Part shown: positions 45,721 to 59,260 of the stretch, piece after piece
Numbering within the stretch: position 1 is the stretch's first letter
Layout of the letters: every line of letters begins with the position of its first letter
From: Antedon mediterranea
Taxonomy: Eukaryota > Echinodermata > Crinoidea > Comatulida > Antedonidae
Direction: 5' to 3'
Length of the DNA stretch: 64,000 nucleotides
Assembly: GCF_964355755.1 (NCBI RefSeq)
Contig: NC_092670.1
Span: forward strand, 32,785,795 to 32,849,794
Notes under the pieces: generated by a model
The model's database searches: none
Told to the model about the DNA's origin: nothing
Seen by the model: the letters and a program-made list of their open reading frames with translations, nothing else
Program-made: the position numbers and the translations under genes

Positions 45721-48700
45721 GATTTTAATCAACACTAACATTACATGTTTAGTATTTCAAGGTAGAGGGAAATTGGAAAATAGAGTCTTTCTTGATTACC
45801 TACAAGGTAGACAAGTCAAATAATGATTCTTAAATATTTAGGACTATGCCTGCGGTGATGGTAAAATCATCCACCACGGAAACTTAATGACGATACTCCG
45901 GTTAATTAAAAACTAAACCATTCCATTCTGGGTAGGCCTAACCATAGGCCAATGTCTACTAAATACATATACTGACACATCACTCGTACAGCGTACATGC
46001 CTATACGTTAATAGCATGTTAATACATGCCAAGAATGTTGAATTTTGTTTTGCAAGATATAGTTTTATTGTAAAATAATAATAATAATTACAGTATACGG
46101 TTCTTATCTCTAATGATTTGTCCTAAATACTTAAAAATATTCATGGGTTACGATCGCCATCAATAATTTGTTCCTCCAGATAGACAGAATTAAGAGTTAC
46201 TGTATAAGAATAATATTGAATTGAACTAGGTACTCTGCAGTGGTGTGGCAAGGAGATGTGTTTAAACTTACCCACTTTTGTTCAATGTGAATCTAAAGGA
46301 ATAATAAAGGTCTATTATAATTTAACAATAACGTGTTGTTGGCGATTATAAATAATAGGGCTCCAAGCTACCCGAGATCCTTTCGATTGCCTACGTACTG
46401 TCAAATACACTAGTGATTAATATTGACAAGGGAGTTGATCTTGGATCTGATCTGATAAAGTAAGGTTTTTTGATTGACCTTATTCGAGATTTTCCGAAAA
46501 ACATTACAGAAATATTTCTATAAAAAATACGGTAAAAACAATACAAAAACATGTCCAAAACACCTCCATACCCCCATCCCCCACAGAAAAATAATCAATA
46601 ACGTGTTGATTGATGTTTTGGTTGTTATGCTAATAAGCATCTTCGCTTGTATGTGAATTTGGTCTCCTATATATATATATAAATAGTCTAATACCTCGTA
46701 TTTGCAGAAGTAAAAACCCCAACCCATATACCCAATATGCCTATATATAGACCTAATGGTTAGCTTAAAATTAATTCGTAGTTTATGCCACTATTATGAT
46801 TTTAGAAATCAGGATGAAGCTCTCCTTATATAATAATTATGTATAAGGAGTGTTTGCTATGTCAATGTGCCTTTTATGTATTATAGATAGGCTCATTAAT
46901 GTCATTCAAACTCTTGTCTGAAACTAATGAAACCACAATGTAGATCTGACAAGAATGGGAATTGTTTTTCACTCTCTAATCAAAGGGCATCGTTTATATA
47001 AGCACCAAATCCCCGAGATCAAGCATAACATTCATACTGTGGTGTCTTTACTTAGACGGTGCAAAAAATAACTGTCCAGACAGACAGAGCTAAACAAGTA
47101 AACTGCTCTTTAAATTGAATTACAGATAAATTCTTCAAATGTAGGCCTATTACTCTCAACAGACAAGTGAACCATGGAAACCGATACACGTGACTGAAAA
47201 CAACTAAGGTTGAAAAGTTTTCCATTTAGCATTTGACTGCCGATCAAACCCTAAGGCCAAACACGAACACAAGGGCTACGCATCGTTGTAACTGTATATA
47301 AAAATAGGCCTAATTATTACACTGTGTTGACTGCGAATACATTGCTTGAACAAAACGAAACAAAAAAAACCCCCAAAAAACACACACAATAAATATTAAA
47401 CAAGGGTTATAAGTTCTTGCATGTTGAAAAGGTAATTGAAATATTATGGGTTGGTTTATAAAAGAAATTTATTTACACACTCTTATTTTTTTGAAATAAT
47501 AAATTAGTATTCAACAACTCCAGAATTCTATATGGCCATTGATCGAAAAATCACCTCATTCTCACTTTAAAATTGTAACGATCATGTTGTACTGTATTTA
47601 CTTATAATGCCAGGGAAGTTATAAGTGGTACCGTATTCGTTAAGGTTGATTTCATATCGATCAGATCGAGGACGAGAAAAGGGAATCATGATAATACCAA
47701 AAACCCTTTCATCTATATAAAATAATAAAATTCTAAGGTTATTATAACGAATCAATAAGCATACGTGTTTATTATGATTGTATAATGTTCTTCTCGTACT
47801 TAAGCTCTATCAACACTATCAAACTTTATGTGACAAAAAAGTGTGATGTGCCTATATGGACATGATGATGTCATATCACTACCCCATTTGGGCACATCAC
47901 ACTTTTTTTGTCAAACAAGTTTGATAGTGTACACAGAGCTTTATACATAAATGCTTCTATAGAGTCGAAAGTAAGTAAGTTACGATGTAACAAAATTATA
48001 CTAATTGTACATTCATTTTGTTTTGAATATGGGTACCATTCATATCTACATCACCTCTCTGTAGTGTATGGACATGGTACGACGTACCAGCACAACAAGC
48101 AAGACTAGGTCTACTGTAATTTGAGCATTTCACACTGTCTATATTTACAGCCTAACGCGTAAAATCTAATCGATTTGAGTCTTAATGAACGTGGTCTGAA
48201 ATGCGAAGCAATCAATTTTTTGTTTTTCCTTTACCAAACGTTTTGCAGGTGTTTCATCACCTGATTTCATTCGTCATTTTATATCCACCGCATTTACAGA
48301 TCGATATTACGGTAGTGCACATTACTGATGAAAAGGTATTCATTTGCTGTGTTTCCCGGTGAAACTGGAAACTCATCATCATCCAACCGAATTTGTTTAA
48401 TCAACCGATAATATTATTAAATTCACGATTCCATTTTAGTAAAATCTCATATTACGCTCACAGCATTCTCCATACAGCAGGTTGACGTAATAATGAGACG
48501 ATGACCGGCCTGTTGAGCGGTATGCCTACATATATCCAGCCAATTAACACATTTTAGCATTCAATTAAGTAGTCCAATTTATAATTACATATCACTGTAT
48601 CATGTTCATCGTCAATGGTAATTTTGGAGTAATTATACAGTATAGAGGGTAGCAACGTGACGCTTTCGGTCACATGACTGCATATACTCCCTCAATTTCA

Positions 48701-49640
48701 CGAATTGGGCCAACACTTTTTACGTTTGCTTTAATCAGGCATAATGAATACATTTTTGCTGCTCAGAGATCACACAATTTGATTAGGGCCTGCTATCATT
48801 AATAACATACGATTTTTGTTAACTAATATTCTCTTTCTTCAAATTACTCCATATTTATGTAATCTTAACCATTGAATATGCATTGTGTTCATGCATTCAA
48901 TGGTACCAAACCTATTCATGGTCCCAATATATGATGTCACTATCTCCTCTCTCAACCCAATGTACTTCACTATACAATTTGGACAATCAACAGCGCCACC
49001 TGTAATTATCGATGCGTATACTATCAGGAAACCAATGGAAGCACATTCAAAGAAAGATTTTAGGCCTACGGTAAGTTCGTACTAACAGTTGGTTTTCTAA
49101 AAGTGAAAACATAATGATGATCATCAAACGATATGAAGCAATTTTTTTTTTAAGTTGGCCTACATTATAAATTTGGACACAAATATATACATTTTTTCTG
49201 TATATTTATTCAGTAAAAGTGATTATATTTTAAAATAAGCAACCTGAAAAAACTTATACATGATACGATTTTGGACCGAGCAATACGCCAGTGTGAATAT
49301 GGTCTACCGTAGTCGAATAAAGTTATATACAATTTTTCCAATTCGATATTGTTATATTCTTTCTATTCCTCATTATTATGTTAACTAGACCTTCACATCG
49401 GTCAAACAGTGTGCATATTATTATTAGCTTATCTCTAATAACCTTGAAAGTACGGATGATTTCAAAATATATATGCATACTAATCTGCAAGAAAAACACC
49501 AAAAAGGAAGGAAACAACGTTTGTATTGCTTTGATCTTTGACCTCTTGTATCCAAGCGGAACTACAACTTACAAACCACTTAAAATATCAGTTTTTATGT
49601 TGTTGCTGTATTTGTCAATTTGATTCAGTACCAGTACCAA
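45721..49640. other. Gene-free stretch
   Basis: Apart from the MITE at 47811-47944 I see no gene or strong repeat. It forms the 5' flank of the Ig receptor gene, whose first non-coding exon could lie here. Confidence 0.5.
47811..47944. mobile_element. Hairpin MITE, well-preserved copy
   Basis: The arms read ACACTATCAAACTT, TGACAAAAAA, GTGTGATGTGCC and their inverses GGCACATCACAC, TTTTTTTGTCA, AAGTTTGATAGTGT around a ~40-bp loop with GATGATGTCATATCAC. Outer AAGCTCT/AGAGCTT also pair. Confidence 0.85.
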
Positions 49641-49642
49641 TC

Positions 49643-51076
49643 ATGGCCCTGATATTGAACATCGTTGGAATATTATGGCTTATGATGCTAACTGGAAAAA
49701 CTGTAGGGCTAAGGTGTATGGTGTCCAAGTCTGATGTTCAAGTTGGAGACGTTGTTAATTTTTATTGCATAACGGATTTTATAGTTTCTTCGACGCCGAC
49801 AAAATTGATTTTGAAGTACGGCAAAGCTTTAGAACAACAACGGATACAGACATCCAGTAATGTTTCTCTAACGACAACAATAACGGCGGAGGATAATTAC
49901 CGACCGTTTGTATGTAAGGAAAAAGATGGCCAGAAAACTTTAGCTAACTGTAACCTTATTCCTTTTGCCATTCCAACTACAGTCACCATTCGAAGTCACC
50001 AGACTGACTTGTCAGAAGGCGATACTGCGGCGTATACATGTAACGCAGAAGCACAGCCACCTGCTGTTTCAAGTGATTATATTTGGTACTTCAAAGGGGC
50101 TCCTGTTACATCTGGTAACCCATCCAGGATACAAATCGCACAAGCAGGTAGAAAAATAAAAATCTTCGACATAACACGTTCTGACAACAACTCGGAAGTT
50201 AAATGTGTAGTCATCAACTCTGTAGGAATCAATGGTACTGACACACTGAAATTAAAAGTACAAAAACCACTTAAAAATAAAGATGTGCTGACTACACCAA
50301 CTGTACTGAAAAACAATAGCTTGGTTACTAAGATATCTGTACAATCTACTAATAAACCTGATATCACTTATACAACATCTATACATGCTACTGATGAGTC
50401 AGACATGTTTGTTACCGATGAAACGTTTTCGACAATACTGGCATTGGAACAGGCTGACAGTGACACAAGTAGTTTCTCGAACGTCAAACTTTGGTATTAT
50501 AATGTCATTGAAGGAACGGCTATTGGAGGCTTCGTGCTCTTAGTCATGTTGATAATGTTTACTAGTTGCCTGATTGGGCTAGTCTTACGACGAAAATCTA
50601 AAGGTAATACAGAATGGGAAGAAGAACAAGAAAGAGAAGTGAGAAAACTCAAACGTTTATCTATAATTCCTGACGAAACGCGAGTCGGAATGACGGAGAA
50701 CGACGCGTACCTATCACCAGCTAAAACAAATAATTCTAATACTGTTTCCTACATGAACCAAACTACATCAGCTTATCATTTTCCACCAACTCCTCCTGTA
50801 ACGCATGTATCACATCGTTCTGCTTCTTTACCATTAACAACATTATCAACGCGTTACGATGATCCGTCAGCACAAGATTATGTAAACACCATTCCGCGTC
50901 ATCACGACGACGCCGGTTATGTAAACGCACCAGGAACCAGTGATGTATCAAATATATTTAATTTTGACCAAATGCAGGTTAATGCATACTTAAATGAGGA
51001 ATATAATCGACTAAGTGAACTTTATGAGAATGATCCATCGTTAAGTGATATATTCAAACTAGATACCACAGCTTGA
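49643..51076 (+). CDS. Ig-domain receptor with five YxN tail motifs (receptor A)
   Basis: 477 aa from ATG at 49643. An upstream in-frame ATG (49538) would put extra residues ahead of the signal peptide, so I prefer 49643. Signal peptide about 1-20 (MALILNIVGILWLMMLTG). First Ig-like domain about 22-110 with cysteines 25, 42, 91 and 103 and AEDNYRPFVCKE. Second about 113-206 with C133, W148 and C188. Then a Thr/Ser-rich stem, a membrane segment about 292-315 followed by RRKSK, and a 160-residue cytoplasmic tail. Tyrosines in YxN context: Y370 (YMNQ), Y413 (YVNT), Y426 (YVNA), Y449 (YLNE), Y461 (YEND). PPTPP at 381-385 may bind SH3 domains. YxN is the Grb2 SH2 consensus once phosphorylated (established knowledge). 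Its use here is inference. Single coding exon, no damage, paralogous to receptor B at 61799. Confidence 0.8.
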   Translation: MALILNIVGILWLMMLTGKTVGLRCMVSKSDVQVGDVVNFYCITDFIVSSTPTKLILKYGKALEQQRIQTSSNVSLTTTITAEDNYRPFVCKEKDGQKTLANCNLIPFAIPTTVTIRSHQTDLSEGDTAAYTCNAEAQPPAVSSDYIWYFKGAPVTSGNPSRIQIAQAGRKIKIFDITRSDNNSEVKCVVINSVGINGTDTLKLKVQKPLKNKDVLTTPTVLKNNSLVTKISVQSTNKPDITYTTSIHATDESDMFVTDETFSTILALEQADSDTSSFSNVKLWYYNVIEGTAIGGFVLLVMLIMFTSCLIGLVLRRKSKGNTEWEEEQEREVRKLKRLSIIPDETRVGMTENDAYLSPAKTNNSNTVSYMNQTTSAYHFPPTPPVTHVSHRSASLPLTTLSTRYDDPSAQDYVNTIPRHHDDAGYVNAPGTSDVSNIFNFDQMQVNAYLNEEYNRLSELYENDPSLSDIFKLDTTA

Positions 51077-54000
51077 GATTGACAGATCTATTATAAATGA
51101 CATTGAGGCTTACGTAATTATGTATTATTACCAAATCATAATATAAATGTATCTATCAAGTAAATATCATTACAGTACAGTAGGCGGTATATCCATGTAA
51201 TATCCATATGGAAATTTATTAAAACACCTAAAAACGTATGTTTTTAATTTTTTAAAAAGATAAACTGAACTGTTAGGCCTACATAATTAGTACATCTTTT
51301 TCATTTGATTTTTCTCAATGAATAAATTCACATAAACATTTTATCAAACGTTTAAAAATTGATACTTTAACAACTTAAGTAATCTGCTAAGACCAACAAT
51401 ATGTGGACATATAGACATTTGAGAACTCTATTTTAGCTTTAAGACTTTCGAATTATGCCTAATCAATCTTTAATTTAAAAAAGAAAATGTTTTATATAAA
51501 TGAAAAACATAATGACATGATAATTATTATTACATTATAGACTGAACGTCTACATTTAATTTCAATTAAATTCAATTTTTTTAAAAACATTCCGAATAAA
51601 TAATATAGTGGAATTTGTTATTATAATTGATATGTATTATAATGTAAATAAAATATATATTATAAAACCATTATCGTTCTATTTTATAAAAAAAAATATA
51701 TCGTATTTTTGAAAAGTAATAATAAAAAAAAACAATATTCATTATGCTGGCTTTGTTTTTATTTTAGAAAAAACGTATGTAAGGACATTGGCCATTTCTC
51801 CTATTTTTAAAGCTTTCCTCCATTTCTGTTGGGTGTTACGTCACATTTCTATCATAATCTCTATGGACTATTTAAATGATGATAATAATAATAATAATGG
51901 TTAGATAAAAAGTGCAGTACTATAATATTAATAGAAAGTTTCATAAAGCCATGCTTTATTAAGAACATGAATATTTTGACCGCCTTGTACTTGTATATAG
52001 TTGTCAAATTTGTGTTGCTTTTATGCTGTAGGCCTAAGTAGGGCTGGAGGGATCCACCACTACTCGTGACTGGCCATTGTTTCTTCTCAGGTTTATGTTA
52101 TTGATTTTGTAAAAGAATAAAATATGCCAATTTCAAAACTAAAATTTGCTAGTCTGTAATTAAAACATACATAGCATTACAAACATATACATAGCATTAC
52201 AAACATAATTTAGTTAGGCCTATACCCGAGTTTTCTAAATTTGAATTCATTTAAAAAAAACAACAAATAACGCATGAACAAAGAATAATTAAGCTAGCTT
52301 GCTCAATGAATTACTTAAAACAGATATGACATTACGACTCCATTATTAACTGTGGTATGGAAGTATTTTTACCGGTAGTATTAACCGTGATAGGGAAATT
52401 GAACTTTAAAAACCTCAATAAAACTCCGGAAATGATCTATAGGTGTTCCGTAGTTAACATTAAAGATGGGTGTTATTTTTTTATGGACTGAGTACATATA
52501 AATAGACGTATAATTGTCTATGGCGTAGTCGTGGAAGTTATCACAACGCGGCTTGCTTTGTAGGAATACAAATAACATATTAGCCTTTGAAATTTCTTCG
52601 CTGTATTTTATAATTATGTTTAGTCTAAATTTGTGGGAAATAGTCTAAAACTATATTCATTCAGTCGGTGGACTTCCTTACGAATGAGTCAGAAGCATGG
52701 TTCACCAAAGGCCAATATTAACTTTTATGAATCCTAATACGTATCTGTTATATCCTATCGAATTTCCTTTTACTTTTCTAGCATTTTATTTTATTTCGTT
52801 AACATATGAGGCTTTGTTTAGAACATTTGCTTTTTTTTTACTAAAACAAAATGTCTATTACTTACCAGTCAATACCATAAATGAATTAGCAGTTGTAGAT
52901 CTACTGCCATTGTTAAAAAAAACACACGGGGAGAGACATACGATTCAAGTGTTGTGGAACCATACTAAACCATTCGGCCGAAGAAAACTTTGTCATCCTT
53001 TTTTAACGGAAAAAAAATATCGCTAAAATATTTCAAAATGTACTCATGGCAATGGAAGACCTGTCCAATGCATGCGGCATATTATAATTTATTTTGTATA
53101 TGGTTTTACATGGTTGTTTAAATACTTAAAAAAAACTTTACTCAACTAGCCAATCTTTTGTGACATAATCGCAGTTCAATATTCTCCCCCGCCTCCATTG
53201 GCTAAATTGGTAGTAGTACGGCAGGCCAATAATGCTTTCAGAAACTGCTATAATTCTGGTAACAGAATAAAAACACATTCTGTCTTTTTTTTTACATACA
53301 ATCAACATTTAGATCTTTTTACGGTTTAGGCTACATACCGTGGATACACTTACGAGATTTGATAAAAAAAAATTGTAAATTCGCCCCAAAGAAACTATCA
53401 TTCTAGCATTGAACTTAAATAAAGTATGCCTCCTTAAATCCATGATACATTTACTATTACCCCTTCGAATCACTGTTTTACATGTACAGTTTGTCGTCTG
53501 GTGCATGAGTTCTCCTTATTGTTTTATTACTTATGGTGTACGCAATGAATAAAACAGACGGGATACAATCATATAGAGGTGAAACAGAGTAACAGGAAAT
53601 CTATAAATCTAGTTTAAAAATCTAGCGGATCAGTACAAACATTCAAGAGACACACATCATTATGTGAAATAACTCACTAACTAAGTGCAGAACATGTACC
53701 CTCAACATAAGATAATATGTTAAAATACTTTTTTTACGTAACAGGACATTTGTGGATAAGTTATTGTTAAATGCAAATTAAAAACAAGACTCAGAAAGTC
53801 AAAACAGTTAAGAGTGTATTATTCTACATTCATACTTGTTTAATTTAACGGAACAGCAGACGGTAAAATTATGGAATACACAAAATTGAACGGCGCCTTT
53901 TTTGTTCTGTGAATGTATCTTTGCACAGTTAAACCTGTTCGAAAAAAAACCCGCTTGCAGAAGGAGGCGACCGCTTACGAGAGATGTCAATGGATGGGTA

Positions 54001-55440
54001 CAAAACAATTAAGTAAAAATGATGGTGAAGTTGTTACTGTACGTTAGAGTACGTAACAGCTATCCCTTTCACTTTCCATTATGTTCAACATTAACAGTTT
54101 AATAATGAAGTTTTGTACGTTGGAAATATAAATAATCACTATCAACTATCAACCATATTTGTGTATTTGTTATTGTATAAAGGTGATATATAGTTCAAAA
54201 TATTCTGCTATTTATTATGAACCTAGCTTATTGTTGATCAATTCTTTATTAATTCAAAAGCGAATGATTCATATCTGTAGTTATACATAACTAGGTCTTT
54301 TCAATAAAATATTATGGCTGACATTGACCTTACGTATTTCTCTGTGATCTATCTTAAAGCAATTGGTATTTGACCAGGTAGTATATATTATAGTATTTCT
54401 ATAATAATAATAATATATATTGGCGATATTTTCTACCCTTGAACTAAAACAATGCAGGCAATTAGGCATGAGAAAAAAAACACATTTTAATTTCCATTAA
54501 AATAGGTCACAATTGAGAGTATTTGATGAAAGTCAAGGCCCTGAATTAGACAACGACTTCTCTAAGAAGCAAAACAGATAAACAAAATAATATAATAAAT
54601 TAAATAAATAAATTTAAAAAAATCAGTTCTTTCTCATGTAACACATAAAGCAAAAACTGATTTACCTACATGATTTCATCCGATCAAGAACTTTAATTCA
54701 ACCACATAAAAGATGCATCTAACTACAAGTACTGTTTAATATCTTTAGACAAACATGCTTTATTATTTATAATACTAGTACCAGAGTGTAATAATCGTTA
54801 TTGAGTTTATATTCGTTTTCTGCATAAAGAAATGAACTGAAAAAGCACAATCAGCATTATATAAAAGACTGCTTATCTTTATAGAGATAATTAAATTAGG
54901 GTTTTTCAATCAATCATTGTCAAGTGCATTGTCTTTTCTCCATAACATGATCTAGTTAGGTACGTTATTCCTACCACATCACCTTGATGGTTCCGATCGT
55001 TAAAATAAACGACTATAAAAATGATCATGAACTTCTTTACAAATTCCCCGATGGAGATCATCGGAAACATTCATTGTTAGACATGAGTCTACGAATGTGG
55101 GAATTTTCCACCTTATTTAATAGTACGTGAGTTAAACTAATCATGTTTGTCTACTTTTTCAATACAATGTACTTTTTTACCTTGGAAATTGATTGTTTTT
55201 AAAATTTATTTTACTACAAAAAGTACAATACCGGAACAAATAGCAGACATGTCCATTGTGATATGCGTGTTACTAAACGGATTGGTTAGGTACTGAGTAT
55301 AGGCCTATTTATCATTAACTCACTTTCAGGTACTTTTAGGATTCTTCAAATCTGTTCTTCTACCGACTTTTATTAAACATTTTTTACAATGGAGAGTCTA
55401 CCATAGGCTTAATAAAAATCCGAAATAAATTAAAGAACAT
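51077..55440. other. Gene-free stretch
   Basis: Starts with the 3' UTR of receptor A (AATAAA near 51319). The frame at 52697-53026 has no family signature. No repeats stand out except short A/T runs. Confidence 0.5.
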
Positions 55441-55453
55441 GCAGATCATACAA

Positions 55454-55456
<3 letters not shown>

Positions 55457-55530
<74 letters not shown>
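55457..55530. repeat. (TA)n microsatellite, ~37 units
   Basis: Uninterrupted AT dinucleotides. The open frame through it (YIYI repeats) is spurious. Confidence 0.95.
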
Positions 55531-55533
<3 letters not shown>

Positions 55534-55659
55534 AAACAGACACACTTTCTTTGTTAATAGTAACATTTGGATATTAACATTTTTTAAATTTGATTGAAAC
55601 ATAATGTAAATATTTTTCTGAATTTATTACATTATTGAAATATATATTTATACTTGGCG

Positions 55660-57030
55660 ACCTCTTCAGTCAAAGAATGGTCTCCCAGAGGGCCCAGTTA
55701 TGATCAGTGGCTGTGATGTACTAATACACCGGGGTAACCCTCTACTCGTCTCGAAAGATGTACTAGGTTCTTTAAAGTGCACACGAGCTAGATGTGAGCA
55801 ACCATACTTTTACTAGACTATGGTATAAAAATCATTTTTAACTTGCTATGTTAACTAAAAGTCAAGTTATAAACTAAAATACGTTTAAAATGGCGGCCAT
55901 CTTGGATTTCAACATGGCGGCTCAAATAGAATATTTACAAATTTAATAAAAATATATTTGGAATTCTCAGTATCACAAACATAGGTATAGAAACCATTTT
56001 TAACTTGTTATGTTAATTAAAAGTCAAGTTATAAGCCAAAATACGTTTAAAATGGCGGCCATCTTAGATTTCAAAATGGCGGCTGAAATAGAATATTTGC
56101 AACTTTAATAACAATATATTTGGAATCTTCAGTATCACAAACATAGGTATAGAAACCATTTTTAACTTGCTATGTCACTTAAAAGTCAAGTTATAAGCCA
56201 ACATACGTTTAAATGGCGGCCATCTTGGATTTCAACATGGCGGCTGAAATAGAATATTTGCAACTTTAATAACAATATATTTGGAATCTTCAGTATCACA
56301 AACATAGGTATAGAAACCATTTTTAACTTGATATGTCACTTAAAAGTCAAGTTATAAGCCAACATACGTTTAAAATGGCGGCCATCTTGGATTTCAACAT
56401 GGCGACTGAAATAGAATATTTGCAACTTTAATAACAATATATTTGGAATCTTCAGTATCACAAACATAGGTATAGAAATCATTTTTAACTTGCTATGTCA
56501 CTTAAAAGTCAAGTTATAACCCAAAATACGTTTAAAATGGCGGCCATCTTGGATTTCAACATGGCGGCTGAAATAGAATTATTACAACTTTAATAACAAT
56601 ATATTTGGAATCCTCAGTATCACAAACATGGGTATAGACACAATTTTTAACTTGCTAAGTCACTTAAAAGTCAAGTTATAAGCCAAAATAAATTTGAAAT
56701 GGCGGCCATTTTGTTTTTCACATTTAAGGGTGAAGATCTAAAAATTGAGCCGGGTAAACAGCAGATTTGAATTCAGCACCCAAAAATTACCCTAAAACAC
56801 ATGTTTTTTCGCTTTTAACACGAAATGCCTACAGCATCTTATTAAAGTGGAAATATAACTATCTGGACTAGTCTACACTGGACCTACGGTTTATAGTCCT
56901 TATCCGAGAAGACTCGTTCTACCACCAGAACCATAGAGTGAGTGAGCCTCGAACCCTTGCCAATGTTATGGCTACGTAAATACGGTTCCACTGTCTTAAC
57001 CGCTCGGCCACTCACTCACTCAATGATTAT
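55660..57030 (-). mobile_element. SINE-C copy 1, split by a satellite array
   Basis: Reading minus strand from 57030: tRNA Ser/Leu-like head (GTGGCCGAGCGGTTAAGACA ... GGGTTCGAGGCTCACTC), body GAGTCTTCTCGGATAAG, GTAGGTCCAGTGTA. Then a 1,079-bp interruption, then CATCTAGCTCGTGTGCACTT, TAAAGAACCTAGTACATC and GAGACGAGTAG. SINE-C at 60421 is the uninterrupted reference. Confidence 0.8.
55796..56874 (+). repeat. Insert in SINE-C carrying six 162-bp repeats
   Basis: The TGGCGGCCATCTTGGATTTC landmark recurs at 55891, 56053, 56214, 56376, 56538 and 56700 (period 161-162). Units carry ATGGCGGCTGAAATAGAAT, ATATATTTGGAATCTTCAG and CACTTAAAAGTCAAGTTATA. A ~150-bp non-repeated end follows (56723-56874). 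No clear inverted ends or target duplication at the borders. Confidence 0.85.
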
Positions 57031-58635
57031 TATTATTTGATGATGATGATAATGATGATGATGATAGCAAATCTACAACATATTGGAATGTTACACTATT
57101 CATTCTCTAAATAGCACCAGTTTTAGACATATTTACCGAACAGTTCTCTATTGATGTCCGAAGTACTTCCACATTACATATTTTACAAACTTGGGTTTAA
57201 CTGTAATATTACATAGTGGATTTAATGAGCCATCCTCTAGAGCAATATAATCTAACTATTTATAAATATCGTAAAAGCAGATGTTAAGGATTCATAAAGA
57301 TATAATAGTTTTATCAACACAGCTGTTAGCCTAGGCCAACCTGCACTTAAGATTTCCCAACGGTGTGAATGAGTATCTCCGCAAAGAAACCACATAATCT
57401 CGCAGGAAATGGAGCATATTGACTGATCCCCTTACTGAATTAACTTTGGCAGCAGACAGCATTCTTAAATATGTAATAATGTTATAATGTTAGTGGTCTC
57501 AACGTGTTTACACACAATCGAGTAAATGCTGCACCTCACTGTATTTGAATATTAAATTACTGACGAAAATTATGCTTTCTGTTATTTTCAGTTACCATCC
57601 ACTGAAAAAACAGTTATACCTAACGGAGAAATTCTATGCTAAGTTTGATTCTGTGTCCGTTATAATCTATATACCTCGTTCTATAAAATAAAACCTGTAC
57701 TACTTGTATTGCCAGTAGCAATGATAGTGTTGCGGGGAATTGGCTGTGAAAATTCTTAACCAGCAAAATATTTAGCATTTTCTCAAACTGATGGTTATTA
57801 TGTATACCCACTGCTAAAGGAGGAATTAATAATTTCAGATAGCTGTTGCATATTGTTCAGACTATTAACATAAATAGATTAATTTCCGAATTGAAAATGT
57901 AATGTATTGTCCTTTTATCTTACAATTAATTAATTATTGATAAAGTTAAAAATTAAAATAGTAAATGAATAAAAACAGGTTTTTAGTAAATGCAGTTAAT
58001 TTTCCGTTAAATAGAAATGACAAGCATGTATGTACGCTTAAAGTTGTTGTTATAGGTGGAAGTAATTTCCTTGCAATAGTGCATAAAAGCGTATTGAAAA
58101 AATATCTGCTTGATCAACGCTAAATTTATTTTAATTGTATAGGTGTATTTTAAATTGTGTAACACAGTAATACAAATTGATTACATTTTTTATATATTCT
58201 GTATATTTTATATTCATTTTTAACTTGTATTAAGTTGTATATTACAGGGGTTGCGGACACAAATGTGTTATGGCGCTCTGTTGCTGTCGCAACCCCTGGA
58301 CCGCTTGTTGTCGAATAAAGAAATGAAATGAAATGAAATGTACCAAAACAATGCAAATAATTATAACAACCACCTATTTCCTTTCTTTATTTTGTGTATC
58401 CTATTTCATCGATGAATATTTTACTAAGATAATTGAGGGCGTATTCGACTATTTTAAAAGAGTGTGCTCTTCAACTTTGGTAAACCTAATAAAAACTGTG
58501 CATGCATTGTTATGAATTTATTAAACTTGCATTCGTAAATAAATAATGTAACTGTGATTCCATGACAGCCACTGTTAGAATAGTACAGTATCTAATGGAA
58601 CAATGTTGAGCTAATATTATTAAATGGTATATTAT
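57031..58635. other. Gene-free stretch
   Basis: (GAT)n-like run near 57040-57065. GGTTGCGGACACAAATGTGT...GTCGCAACCCCTG near 58250-58300 forms a weak inverted pair. No gene. Confidence 0.5.
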
Positions 58636-58639
58636 GTAG

Positions 58640-59260
58640 GCCTACACTCCGTCACTCACCAGACGCCTGTGTCCAGGGGACTATTTGACACGTGTGCATA
58701 GGCCAACACAAAACAACCAAAATAAAACTTAAGCTGTAATTTGTTAAACAAATTGTGTCATATTGTAAATTATATAAATTAATAATTATACAAATATTAT
58801 CAATAAATGTAAACATTCAATTAAATTATTGTTGAGCTTATATTATTAAATGGTTCATTATGTACACTTCGTCACCCACCTCCACACGCCTGTGTCCAGG
58901 GGACTATTTGACATGTATGCATAGGCAAACATAAAACAAACAATATAAAACTTAAGCTGTAATGAGTTAAACAAATTGTGTCATATTGTAAATTATATAA
59001 ATTAATAATTATACAAATATTATCAATAAATGTAAATATTCAATTAAATTATTGTTGAGCTTATATTATTAAATGGTTCATTATGACACTTCGTCACCCA
59101 CTTCCACACGCCTGTGTCCAGGGGACTATTTGACATGTATGCATAGGCAAACATAAAACAAACAATATAAAACTTAAGCTGTAATGTATTAAACTAATTG
59201 TGTGTTATTGTAAATTATATAAATTAGAATTATACAAATAGTTTAAATTAATAAATGAAA
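58640..59260 (+). repeat. Three tandem copies, 212-233 bp period
   Basis: CGCCTGTGTCCAGGGGACTA recurs, with CTATTTGAC at 58681, 58914 and 59126. Shared AACTTAAGCTGTAAT and TATTATTAAATGGT blocks fill each unit. Non-coding. Confidence 0.85.

Noticed and set aside
48320-48375. CTGATGA ... GAAAC as a hammerhead
   Set aside because: No pairing stem II between the two core parts.
52697-53026. 109-aa plus-strand frame as a gene
   Set aside because: No family signature, no splice context, AT-rich composition like non-coding surroundings.
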